Source: Cyanodermella asteris (Eukaryota; Ascomycota; Lecanoromycetes; Ostropales; Stictidaceae). From it: DNA of 64,000 nt. The stretch covers positions 2,135,434-2,199,433 of the forward strand of contig UYJD01000003.1 of NCBI GenBank assembly GCA_900618795.1. Reading direction: 5' to 3'. The notes beneath the pieces were generated by a model that saw only the letters and a program-made list of their open reading frames with translations, made no database searches and was not told the DNA's origin. The translations under genes and the position numbers were made by a program. This document shows, piece after piece, positions 1 through 11,688 of this stretch. The first letter of the stretch is position 1, and each line of letters opens with the position of its first letter.

Positions 1-264
1 ATAGCATATGCACACGTGCAATTGGCTCACTGATTTGTGTTAAGCTCCTATGCATGCAATGATGTGACGGAGCTGCTTGTCGGTTGGTCGGGATGCGGCC
101 GAGCATTGCCTCAATCTTTGCAATCTCATTCATGTCACGTCCTCCCGATGACGAGTCGGCAATGCGATTGCAATGTTCCATCACATGACCGTTGACACAA
201 ACTAGGTCAGTCAATGGTCGGAGATGAGGGCGAGCTGCTGCTAATGGCTCGAACGTACGAGGTG

Positions 265-1336
265 TCAACATCGAGGTTTGGATTGAAGGTAATGTCTCGT
301 GAGCAGTGAACAATATCTACGCCGGGCAGTCAGCATTATCTCCGACCCAGAGGACGAGACAAGAGACATACTGGTCTGCGATGTAGACGAGCAAGTAGAG
401 GTGCAAGCCGCGAACGCCTTGTGAGAATTGGTGCAGTTTCAAGTCATGGCATGCTTGTACAGCCTGCGCGGCCATTCCACGACCCCGTGTCGAAGTCCCA
501 GCTCGAAGGATATAACCATGCTGCAGGAAATATGCGAGGCACAGGTCGAGCGAGGGGTCGCTCACCGAGCGGTCAGTCAAGCCTGTTGATACACCAAAGA
601 AGTACGGAGCCTGATCGATCTCGCCCGAAAGAACAGCGCCTAAAGCCAGAGCAGCAATGAGTAGTGATACAGCATCGAGGGGTATGTCCTTGGTGACCAG
701 GACATCAACGACCTGGTCTTTCTCCATCGGTTCAACAACGCAAGGAAGAATGGAATGGCCTGTAGCTTGGAGCTCATTTGGATCAACGAGATCACCTCCA
801 TTGAATCGCTCGAATCCTCTGAGTAGATTTGCGACGACTTCATGGTCTACTATGTGAGCCCTAGGTGAAGATTTTTGATTTGATGTGTTGGTGTTGCTCA
901 AGCCTGGCAGCTGTGGCTCTGAGAGCCGACATTTGAGGTCGTATCCTATTGTCTCGTTAGCGATCAATTACATATGACAAGGGATCCCGAACATACCACA
1001 TTCATCCTTGAGCACCTTCCTGACAAGCTCATGAACTCGTGCAAATGTGTCGACTCGCTTGCCAAACGCTTGACGGGTCGGTGTATTAGTGGTCGGCGCA
1101 ACGGTGGGCGCACCGTTTCCCAAGTTTGACGCGGTCCGAACAGAGGGAGCACTGTTCGCTAAAGGTCGTGATGGATGCTGCAAGCCTGCTCGAGTCGTCC
1201 GCTTTGGTCGAGACTTGACGCGGACCTCGCAAGGGATGCCTGCTATCCGGCATGGTTGACAGGGATGCGGAGGTTCACAACGGCGGCGGGTTTGACGACA
1301 TCTCTCGCATGCACGCGGCGTCCTTTTGCCCGCCAT
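265..1336 (-). CDS. Zn(II)2Cys6 transcription factor, 3' end uncertain
   Basis: A fungal binuclear zinc-cluster regulator, expected to act in the nucleus. The N-terminus carries the DNA-binding motif starting CERCRQTRRRC, followed by a second Cys triplet ending in IPCEV (about residues 9-38). A basic linker follows, then a helical stretch resembling the fungal-specific TF middle domain (AQAVQACHDLKL, YLLVYIADQY). My model has exons 1336-997, 945-372 and 316-265. The introns at 946-996 (GTATGT...GCTAAC...TAG) and 317-371 (GTATGT...GCTGAC...TAG) keep the frame and give about 321 residues. That is short for the family. After 316 another frame stays open to the window edge, so a further exon, or truncation of the domain, is possible. 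The nearest neighbours are two decayed metabolic genes, which may be what is left of a cluster it once controlled; that is inference. The DNA-binding assignment is firm, the C-terminus is not. Confidence 0.75.
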
Positions 1337-2139
1337 CTACAGCTCCTCACAACAGGCCAAGCCTACGCGATGACCAGAGCTGTTCTAACCCATCCGGGCT
1401 ATCGAAAGGGCTCCATGATGGCAAGCGCGTAAATGGTGGAGGTCATCTAACAGTTCGAAGTGGGTTGCGCACGTCTCTGAAGGTTGCGGTTTGGCTCTAA
1501 TCCGTTCCCATCCTAGCCTGAGTCAATACCACATCACACGTGACCTCGAGACTCATGAAAGTACTCGATTGAGTAGCGACCGAGCAAACTGCTAGGGACT
1601 GATGTCGGTGGTCTACCAAGTACCTGGAATGGTACTTGTCCGAATACCCAGCTTGGTACCTGGCCAAATGCATGCTTGGCTACCTGACCAAGTCCGTCAT
1701 CGAGTAGTCGACGTGCACTTCGCTGAGGGCCTACATGAGTACTTGAGCGAGTGTAGGGGAAGGTATATGGTGAAATACCACGTCAAGTGCTGTCATCAGG
1801 AGCAGAAAGAGTACTCAGAGAAGGACTTCAATAAATGTTTATGTGAGTGTTCAGATCGGAACCTGACCTAGAACGTGGACTAGCACACAGCTAGGTACTT
1901 GACTGGCTACGCTGATAAGTTTCTTGCTGAGTGTCCGGCTATGCATTCCACGAACTAGCCGCAGAAGCACAACATAACGTGCTCGCTACGATATCAATGC
2001 AGCCTTCAAGTCGCCCGCCTTCTAAGCTACGATGTGGTGCGAGAAGACTCTGCTACGAGCCTGGAACAGAGAGCCAATCTGGCGGGGCGCCCTCGATACT
2101 TCTTTCGTCTACCATGACCATCATGCGGCTGTAACATGT
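1337..2139. other. Intergenic region with short inverted and direct repeats
   Basis: No gene is recognised here. From about 1560 to 1930 the sequence repeats variants of the words TACCTGG, TACTTGA and CTTGGTACC. One pair forms a hairpin: CAAGTACC at 1617-1624 and GGTACTTG at 1631-1638. It lies upstream of the regulator's start at 1336 and downstream of the oxidoreductase pseudogene. It could be a cluster of binding sites or the worn remains of a small repeat. Confidence 0.4.
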
Positions 2140-3253
2140 TACTCCACCAAGCAAATGATCTTTCCCTTGGTCTGAAATTGTCAGCCTCTGACCGTCCCGA
2201 TTGTGTCGATTGCGCTTACCTGATTTGATTCCATGAGTCGGTGAGCATCCTGGATGTTATTCCAGGGCAGCACCTTCTCAATGTACAGCTTGAGTTTCCC
2301 TTGCCTGAATAGTGGCATTGCGTGCTCTACCAAGTGATCACGCCGACGGCTTTTGTATTCTTCATTCTGGCTTCGCAGACTACTTCCCTGATACCTCAGC
2401 CGCTTTTTTAAGAAGGTGCTGAAATCTGGTTGTTGCATGTCTTCCTTGAGTGCAGGCCCACTCAACGTGTCCAAATTCACGATACAGCCATCCATAGCTG
2501 CAGCATTCAGGTTCCCAGCGAAGCCATCTGGCCCGATGAGATCCACAATAATGTCTACACCCTTGCCATCAGTGGCATGCAAGCCTTCATAATCCCAATT
2601 GGCTGTCTTCATGTTGAATGCTGCTGTGGTTCCTAGCTCTTTGACGCAGAAATCGACCTTTTCGTCCGAATGAGCCGTTGCGAAAACCTTGGAGGCCCCA
2701 TTTCCCAGCGACAGCTACTGTCCCGCTATCGATGCTGCCGAAGCACCTGCATGCCAGAGGATCGACTTACCCGGCACAAAACCTCCAACCAAATATATGA
2801 CTTGCAGTGCCGTCATATACGTTGCCGGAATCCCAGCACATTCCGCCCAGCTGCGCTCGTCAGGCTTGTGGACCAGCATGCTCGTCAAGACGGCAATGTA
2901 TTCTGCATACGCGCCGACATACGCTAGACCGAAGATTGCGTCACCTTTCTTGAAAGCATTGTCTTCAACGTCATCCTGCGCCAAATCCTCAATCGAGCCG
3001 GAGAACTCCATGCCGAGGATCTTTGGACCTTGCGGGGGTGCTGGGTAGGTACCATTTCTTTATTGCGAATCGGCGCGGTTGAGTCCAAAGGCTTTAATCT
3101 TGATGAGCGCCTGCCCCGGACTGAGTTGAGGCATGGGCATTGCGTGGTTGAGGAAGAGGTAGGTTTTCAACAGGACCTTTGCCATTCTTGATGTCTGAGA
3201 CCAAGTTAGATCGATGCAGCGGAGTGCTTGGTTTTCGTACCTATTGCTTTCAT
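2140..3253 (-). pseudogene. Quinone oxidoreductase / zinc-type alcohol dehydrogenase (MDR family), disrupted
   Basis: This is the relic of an NAD(P)H quinone oxidoreductase of the PIG3/TP53I3 kind (medium-chain dehydrogenase/reductase superfamily). Family sequences can be followed end to end: MKAI start at 3253, KNGKGPVENL, SPGQALIKIKAFGLNRAD, PKILGMEFSG, the cofactor-binding region WHAGASAASIAG and GASKVFATAHSDEK, then GVDIIVDLIG and the C-terminal IQDAHRLMESNQ / TKGKIICLVE. Two introns are plausible: one right after the first four codons, and one between ESNQ and TKGK (GTAAGC...TTTCAG). The frame is broken by TAA at 3060-3062, TAG at 2715-2717 and a shift near 3150. The TAG falls where relatives usually have Gln, so a C-to-T change is likely. 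No intron removes these stops. Sequencing error is possible but would have to occur three times. Confidence 0.8.
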
Positions 3254-3774
3254 GGTGGCCATCTTTAACTGCATCTACTTAGTGACAAACGTTCAAGCTG
3301 CTTCACAAAATTATAAGATGGTTGCCGCACAAGTATCGGTACTCTGTCCAGGCGACGGGTATCACTATCTTCGATTCGGGGACTTCGGACCTGCGTCTTG
3401 CGACACCGGAGAACCCAACCTTCGAGCATGTTTCGTGGGCTTCGTCATTTGCATGCGACATGCTGACATTACCAACATTTGGTCGCTTTTCTGACAGCTC
3501 TGATTGCGGCTACAATTGTATATCCTGGAGGCCGTCTTCTGATTACCTCTGATTGGTTGAGTAGATTCGTCCAAACTTTAATCTACAACCTCTTTCTCAC
3601 AACGACCAAGCCTCCGAGTCACTCACACTTTTTTTGAGCTCGAATAGGATTATGGGCAAGCCATCGGACACTCAAGGCGACGAGCTTATCGAAATCCTGC
3701 TGCATATCGTGACTCAGACAAGCAACGACGCGTGGTTTTCTTACATGGCGGATATCAACTACGACGTTGGTACT

Positions 3775-4450
3775 NNNNNNNNNNNNNNNNNNNNNNNNNN
3801 NNNNNNNNNNNNNNNNNNNNNNNNNNNNNNNNNNNNNNNNNNNNNNNNNNNNNNNNNNNNNNNNNNNNNNNNNNNNNNNNNNNNNNNNNNNNNNNNNNNN
3901 NNNNNNNNNNNNNNNNNNNNNNNNNNNNNNNNNNNNNNNNNNNNNNNNNNNNNNNNNNNNNNNNNNNNNNNNNNNNNNNNNNNNNNNNNNNNNNNNNNNN
4001 NNNNNNNNNNNNNNNNNNNNNNNNNNNNNNNNNNNNNNNNNNNNNNNNNNNNNNNNNNNNNNNNNNNNNNNNNNNNNNNNNNNNNNNNNNNNNNNNNNNN
4101 NNNNNNNNNNNNNNNNNNNNNNNNNNNNNNNNNNNNNNNNNNNNNNNNNNNNNNNNNNNNNNNNNNNNNNNNNNNNNNNNNNNNNNNNNNNNNNNNNNNN
4201 NNNNNNNNNNNNNNNNNNNNNNNNNNNNNNNNNNNNNNNNNNNNNNNNNNNNNNNNNNNNNNNNNNNNNNNNNNNNNNNNNNNNNNNNNNNNNNNNNNNN
4301 NNNNNNNNNNNNNNNNNNNNNNNNNNNNNNNNNNNNNNNNNNNNNNNNNNNNNNNNNNNNNNNNNNNNNNNNNNNNNNNNNNNNNNNNNNNNNNNNNNNN
4401 NNNNNNNNNNNNNNNNNNNNNNNNNNNNNNNNNNNNNNNNNNNNNNNNNN
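3775..4450. other. Assembly gap (676 N)
   Basis: A run of undetermined bases. The bases on either side (3254-3774 and 4451-4634) show no recognisable coding sequence. Any missing 5' exon of the CoA-transferase relic downstream could lie inside it. Confidence 0.99.
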
Positions 4451-4634
4451 GGTATTTGCCCGGGAGCAACTATTGCTTCGGACCCAATGGGCATGATGCT
4501 TGCTATAACACCCATGACTTCTATTTCTTCTCTGTGCAAGCCCTTTAGCCATTGGCATATATGTTCGCAATGTTAGCCCCATGCACCCTATCCTCCGTGC
4601 TATCGGATTCTTTACGTGACCAACTTATGTCGCT

Positions 4635-5753
4635 ATGGGTGCCGCAGTCTGTTCCTCCTCCAACATCTCCTCAATGGAGCAGTCCCAGGCCGTCGCCCTC
4701 GGTGTCCTCGACGACATTCTCTCAGACTTCAACGTCAAGCGCAACCCCGATGGATCTCGGATTAGAATCATCGGCGATGTCCCCAATGTCGAGTCCACCA
4801 AGTCCGAAAGCATCAACCTCTCCCTTATCGGCGCCATACCCGCGCTTGCAAATGCGCTTGTTGCAGTACAGATCTACGAGGCGAGGGGAGTCCAGCCCAA
4901 ACCATTGAACTAGATTTGAGGAAGGGTCACAACTACTTGGATCCTGATATCGGAATGACGCCCACCATCAATGGACAGGTGAGATATCAAGGATGCTTGG
5001 ATGTGAACCGATTGGGAAGTCTCCGATGATTGACATTCTCCCAGGAGATTTCATTTGATGTTGTGGCCGGCAATCCTTTCCTAAGCGGCATTTACGAGAC
5101 TGCTGATGGCCGGCATGTGGTACCTTCGGCTGTCTATGTCGACTTGGTATATCAGTGGAGCACATTTCTGGGGTGTGCCCTCGACCCCATTGATGTGGCC
5201 GCAGCCATCAAGCGTTGGAGATCAAGTGGTGAGCTCTGCTTCCGTGTATCGATAATGCTATCTTGCTCACACGATGACTCTCCAGACCTCGAAGCTGCAG
5301 ACCGGATACTATGGCGCTCTTGCGATCCAGGCTGCCGTGCTGAGACGAATGCGCAATGGTGGCGGATACGTCCTCAGTCCTTCTCTGACCGGGACCTCAA
5401 TGTCCGTCATGAAGTACTTCAAGACGAGTCGCTTCCCGTCGCTGGGCGTGTCTGCTACTCCTGCCCTATCGCCGGATGAGATGGAGGCTCAGACGGGAGT
5501 TGGTGTGTTGAGGACTCTGAAGCCTCTGCCGGTCTTGAGCGCGACGCCCATCAGGTATGATCCGGTCGTGCTTGTTCCGATGGGATCCAGCCTTCCGCTT
5601 TTCCCTGGTCATGAAGGCGAGTACGATACGAGGAAAGTCGATGTTGTCGAGAAGGAGACGGCGGTGAAGTCGGCGGGCGCTCACATTGCGAAGAAGACGA
5701 AGGAGTTGAAGGAAATCGCTGCACGCTTCACGTCGGGCATCTCTAACCTGTGA
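4635..5753 (+). pseudogene. CoA-transferase family III (CaiB/BaiF), internally deleted
   Basis: This is the relic of a fungal family III CoA-transferase, a group that includes formyl-CoA transferase and alpha-methylacyl-CoA racemase. The N-terminal part reads MGAAVCSSSNISSMEQSQ, LIGAIPALANALVAVQIYEARG, LDLRKGHNYLDPDIGMTP, then VVPSAVYVDLVYQWSTFLGC. The C-terminal part reads TGYYGALAIQAAVLRRM, SPSLTGTSMSVMKYFKTSR, PIRYDPVVLVPMGSSLP. Two introns fit: 4979-5044 and 5229-5285. Just after the second, the DLEAAD segment runs into TGYYGAL in another frame at about 5296. The central few hundred residues expected in this family, including the conserved catalytic core, are absent. A second shift lies near 4908, between QPKPLN and LDLRKG. 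The gene cannot make a working enzyme. The assigned start is the first ATG in the conserved frame; upstream sequence may be lost in the gap. Confidence 0.8.
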
Positions 5754-8700
5754 ATAGTCGTCGTACACAGGTGGAACGAGGTTTGTAGCAGAGAATAGAG
5801 TTAGAAACCTTAAGGTGCAATAATGGCTTTGTGCGGTCGAGTCGTTTCTCTACGTATTGCATACTATACAATTACTCGGGCGTATGTTCGGTATCAAATC
5901 ACGCATCCAAGATCTCGATGCTGAAGTCCTGAAACGGAAGCTTTCGGCATTTGCATGTGTAGGAGGCAGATGACGCCGAGTGACAACGCAGCGACCTGTT
6001 TGTGTTGTCCGGTACATTTTCGTCTTCGATAGCCATGGATGTGGTGGCAGCCAGCGCCAGCGGATCCTGTCACATGCCACTGCCTACCCATCTTCGGGAC
6101 CTCCGTCAAGCTTTCGAATTCAAATGAGAGAAGTCGGGTATGCAGTCTCGCATTTCAACACCATCTGTCTCATACCGTTCCCACATTGACGCATTAAAAC
6201 TGGAATCGCCGATGAGTTCAGCATACTGGATGGTGTGCGGCAGCTTTGAGACATATGCGGACCAGTCGTGAGCTCGGATGCCGTCACGTTGCCGTAGCTT
6301 TTGGGAGGTTTGGCGGGGCACGAAGCTCTAACTCTTTTGGGCCTCAGGCTGAATTGCGCCGCTGTGCAAATCAGTCCTGTGAAGATCGGTAGGTGAGGTC
6401 ACAGTGCCGCATGCCAGTGAATAGTCAAAGAAAGCAAGACTCTTGATGTCAACATTGCGAAAAAATGATCAGAACGACAGTGACATCGTGAGGCTAGCTG
6501 GCGAAGGTCGTCCGACTGCACCCGATTGGGATCTACTCTCAACCAAATCGTTGTAGCCGTTCAGTCGCCTTGTTGAGCGGAAGTAGGAGGGACATGGTAA
6601 TTTGACCAAGTGAGAGGCTATTTCATCTGCCGTTAACACCCGGGCCAGGCGTTCGCTTTCCGTCCTGCACGTGGTGTTGAGAGCCGAACCATCATGAGCA
6701 GAAAGAGGCAAGCAGCATGAAACCAGTTGCAGGCCGGCTCATCGTCTCCCAGCTGCTATCAGGAATATTTCTCGGAATCGTAATTTTAAGCCCATCACAC
6801 AGGAAGAAGAGAGAAAATACCATCGCAGCAAGAGAGAATTGTGAAGATCCCAACCCAAACGCGCTGCTCGACGTGAGACGATTGAATTCGAGAAATGTTC
6901 TGTTCAATATCACAAGCCTGCTCGTCACTGTCGTTCGTGGACAGAAGGAGGAAAAGTTGTTTCGAAATCGTTATCCCGAATCGTGCCGAGGCGGTGTAGG
7001 TGATTGACACTTTCGACATGACGATGGGCATGTCGCTCAAACACAGGGTCCACGCCGATCGTCCGCTGCCGACCCATCAGACACAAAGCAGAATAATACA
7101 CATCCCACATGTTCGCAACTAACGACGGATTCTTTCTTGGAACAAACGATATTTGCCTAGCTATGGTGAAAGTTGGAATCGTTTGAAATTCATGATCCTG
7201 ACCATTGCCCGACCGCAGTGTGACGACACACACGACGAAAAACCTGGTCACAAGCACACCAAAAAAAATAAAAAATATGAGGCAAGATCTTCTGATGATG
7301 ATGACGATCGCTCATGTCGAAATTTTGAACAAGTTCCCGAGCGTGAATAGAATTTTCTCTTCTTTCATCCGATAACCAACGAACGTGCGAGCATGGTTCT
7401 CGGCGTAAAATAAGATTACAGTTCGTTTCCCGCCTAGACGGAATCCCACTTCTTCCCACGTTTCCATGTGGATAACGAAACATCAGATCGTCAGGAGGGA
7501 AACGGTCTGCGCCCCATTCGACGCACATGACAAACGTGGAGAACTCAGCTCCAGCCTGTCTGCATCGGAACGAACGAAATGCAACTCCATGCTTGAAAAC
7601 TGCACGTTCACAGAATGAAGGAACGAAATGACCTCCGTTGAAGAATGAGAAGTGGAAATCGCGCATCGTAGCGAAGGTGGCATGACGTATCTCCGGTGGT
7701 GGGAAGATGGGATGGTGGAAGGGCTAGACGGGGAAAAGAAGGACGCCGAGCAAGGGCAGGCCTGCTAGTGCTCATCTCAAACCCTCGAACGAAGAAATAG
7801 GTATGCCCAGGTAATAGAAAACGTGTATTGAAATTGGGGGGATGTACATTCCTGATTCGGTATTCGTCTGTACGGAGCCTGCACTGGTATGCAACTGCGC
7901 TCGGACGATGAACGGATGAACATTTATCGTGATCCTGGACAATTCCCTGGCTATTTGCAAGGATGAGCTGCACCGAGACGAATGTCCGAGACCGAAAGAT
8001 GGTTAAGCACGTAGTGCACGCGCAACCTGGACATAGCAATGTTGATCTGACGTCTCTACCATGTTCGATATGCACTTCACAATGCTGTTGAGAAACTTCA
8101 GATGGGACGAAAGTTCAGCGCTTTGGTGCTGTCACGCCACGACATCGTTGGGCTCACGTCGACGCCCACGGTCAAAACTCATATTGATCATCTCCACGTC
8201 GGGAAGCTTGCCAGGCCATCCTAGGTCCTGCTGGGGATTACATATGATGGTTGCATGTCAGATGTCTTCGGATGCTTGCTACCGAAAGATAAGATCATGA
8301 GAATCCTAGTCTCACGAGTTGCGGTCCCGAGGTGGAGCGCAGCTTTGCCGTGACGGTGATGGCCGTGGCGCTGCTTCAGAAATGAGGCGCAATTTCAGCA
8401 GCAACTCAATTGCCGCCGTACCTCCAGTCCTCCGCAGGCAGACAGATTCTAGTTTGCGGGTCACCTACGTGTTTGTGTGTTGAGATGTTTGCGGTCTCAT
8501 TATATCGTACCAAGGGGAAAATGTTCACCGATGGACGTGTACACCTATCATAGGATTCTAGGCTTCTGCTTTGTTCCTCGCACTACGCGAGATGCGAGCG
8601 CCAATTTCCATCCTTCAACAACCGAGGGTTTGTACTTTGTAGAACCGGCACTGAGCAGCATTGGGGGAGTTGGGTTCCAGCAACCAGCGACTCGGCGCAT

Positions 8701-9986
8701 GAATTGTCAACAACAACCAACTTTTCATTCTTCGATGTGTTGGGTCGGCAAGTAGTTCTCAGCAGGTCAGCCACGGCACCAGGCGCGCAGTGCGCCCTTC
8801 GGCCATCCTTGCTCGTACCAAAAGCTACCGAGACGAGATCTGTGCGGGGAGCGTACATACTCATCTAGAGCTTCTCCAGCTACCGTAGCCGCGGATATTG
8901 AGCGATCAAGCCAAAAAAGTACGTACCTACGTACGGCAGTAGGAAACGGGCAAAGAAAAGGAGATGTTGTCGGATGCTCAAACTCCCGGCCGACCTGCCA
9001 GCGTCCGCCTACTCGTCAACCGTCGACTTGGAAAATCGCAATTATGCCGAACAACGGTAAACGGCAGCGAGCCCAATCCAGCCCGGCTGTTGCGGTAAAG
9101 GTAAGCGGGACAATATGGCGGTAAACAACTCCCTTCCTTCTCCCGAAACCGAAAGTATCTCCCCTAGGAAAGCCGGTGAGACGATACCGCGGAACTACCG
9201 TTTCGCACGGCAGAAGCAGGAGATGCATCATCCATACCACGGCGGAAGTACTCCACGCGTGGCATTGTTTGGTGTCCAGCTAAGATGGCTAAGTGCAGTG
9301 GCTCAAGGGACTAGCGGTGGCGGTGGATACGCTGTTTTATTGCTTCGACTCGACTGCAATTTCGGCGCATGTCGAAAATCAAACGTGCCCCTTGTATTCG
9401 ATCGAATTTTAGCAGTTGGGAGACGTTACAGAGCTTACGAAAGGAGTGCATAGGAGTCGACGAAGCAATGTCGGACATTAATACGGTTGCCACTCACCCG
9501 TTCTCAGGGAGAGAATTCTCTGTGCATCACTAGAAGCGAAAAGGCGGTCAACAAATTTCATGTCATGTCATCTCAACTCCTGAATGGTTCCTGGGTGGCA
9601 AATGCGGCCAGAACGTGACATGAGTAGTAGTAAAAGAGAACAGTCTGGAGTCGCAGACCACACCGGCCAACGCCCATCCGGACATCTGTTGCATTTACAG
9701 TACCCTCTAGTCGTCGACACTAGCCTAGTAGGCATGCTTATCCTCTGCCCCTTCACGATAGTGTACAGGACAGAGTAATAATCAACCACCCAACCGGACC
9801 CCCCTAACTTCGTTGTCACACCTCCAGCGTTTCACACCAATCAATGACCCACCACCCATCTGACGCAGCCAATCGATCGCACTCCAAACGTAAATAGCGC
9901 TCTCTCCCCCCTCCTTTGAAGTGCCGCTAGTGACAAACATGCTTACGATACAGCTAACAAACCAGCCTAAGTAGCCAGCAAGACCA

Positions 9987-10016
9987 CGTCGTCGTCGTCG
10001 TCGTCGTCGTCGTCGT
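9987..10016. repeat. (CGT)10 microsatellite
   Basis: Ten perfect CGT units in a row inside the gene-poor region, so not part of a recognised coding sequence. Confidence 0.97.
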
Positions 10017-10578
10017 GTTTCGAACGAGACCCAGGCCCTTGCGGCATGCCTCCCATCGAATCAAACCTGCAAACTAGTTCAAACTAGCTTGTGGCGATGC
10101 AGCATAGTGCGGGCAGCACGTTGCGGGAAATAATGCCCAGGGCATGTAAGTCGTCGTCATTGATGATCAGACGAAACGGAAACGCGCGGTGTTTCGACTC
10201 CCTCTCTCTCGAGTCTCGGCTCAGCTGATGTTTGGATAAATTGCACATCAGTGATAGCAGCATTTTATCCAGCACCGAAATTGTATGTCCAGGTACCTGC
10301 GCGGACCTTTGCTCGGACCTCGACAATGATCTACAAGCCACACCCCTGTCCAACGAAACTTGGCCGCTTGACCATTTGACATCACAACTCCGAGGAACCG
10401 TGTCCGGATCGTCGATTATGCAGTATCTATGTACGAGTACGTAGAGTGCTTATCGCCTTGAGGCACCGACCTCATCGCCGTCCCAGCGACCGCTCTTCCA
10501 CAGAGGCCAATGCTGCGAGACCTTTGATGCCGAGTCGGCGTCACCGAACGGACGATTGTATTGTCAGTGCTTCGGCCG

Positions 10579-10641
10579 AAGCGAAAGCTAAAGCTCAAAC
10601 AAAAGCTCAAGCTCAGGCATCAAGCATCAAGCATCAAGCGG
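10579..10641. repeat. Imperfect AAGCTC/CATCAAG repeats
   Basis: Short tandem copies of AAAGCTC-like words are followed by three copies of CATCAAG. A further block of GAGCT/GAGCC units lies at about 10811-10842. Confidence 0.8.
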
Positions 10642-11650
10642 AATCCTTCCTTTTTCAGTCCTCCACTCCTCCCGTCCAACGGTCAAAGCTGCCGGTGGAG
10701 AGAGGCTCGGGGGGCCCACGATGGCCCCGCGTATATCTTTTGCCGGCATCAGCTTCGGGCATCAGTGGGTGAATGAACCGGGGCCGTTGACGCCAAATAC
10801 GAGAGTCGGAAGCTGAGCTGAGCCGAGCTGAGCCGGCTGAGCAAAGCGAAGCACAGTGCTTACGGGCCCCCGTGCAGGCCCAGCAAATCTGCAAGCAGAT
10901 GTTTCGCATGCAATGGCTTACACCAAACTCATCTACTGTGAAGAAGGGACAGGGTAGTGAAGACGGTGACGACGACGATGATTTGGATTTCAGACATAGC
11001 TGAAACCCGCGGGGCCCCATGTTATCAGAAACAAGCCCATCCCAATCCGTTCTGCGGCGAGGGGGAGCATCTCGCACAGACCGCCTATTCGGATGCCCAT
11101 TCGCGGGGAAGAAAAGTTCAAGATAGTGCAGGGTTAGACAGACGGGGCTGTGAATCGTGCATCGTTATCATTAAGATATAACCGCTGCACGCGGTGCGCG
11201 GGGAGCAAGGACTTCTCTATGTACTGTAGTCGGCGTGGCTAACGGGGCGGCAAAAGCGGCCGACTTTGAGACCCCGTTTCTTTACTTGTATCTAACTACC
11301 CGACTTGCCCAAATTTGTCGATTGGGCTGTGCAGCGGCTCACAAGGTGTCTTCAACCGGGTCGTCTGAACCAAAAGTCCGTAAAGTAAAGCAAACCGGAC
11401 CGCTCACGACACTCAGCCTCGCGGACCTGCATTCTAAGCCCACATCCTAGCCTACTACTATACTATTTCGACTTGGAGGAGGGGCCAAGACCCATGTTTT
11501 CTGATCGACGAGTTGGCCACGGTTTAAAAAAATGCGACGCTGCGTGAGCTGGCTGACCTTGCACATGCACGCTTACGAGCCCGCTTTGTCACGGACGAGT
11601 CTATCGATGCCCAGAATTTCCGATTTCTCGAGAAGAATAATTATCGCGAC

Positions 11651-11688
11651 TGAAAGAAAAGAAAGAAAAGAAAGAAAGAAAAAAAAAG
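11651..11688. repeat. GAAA-rich purine tract
   Basis: An uninterrupted purine tract built from GAAA and GAAAA units on the plus strand, ending in a short A-run. Confidence 0.9.
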
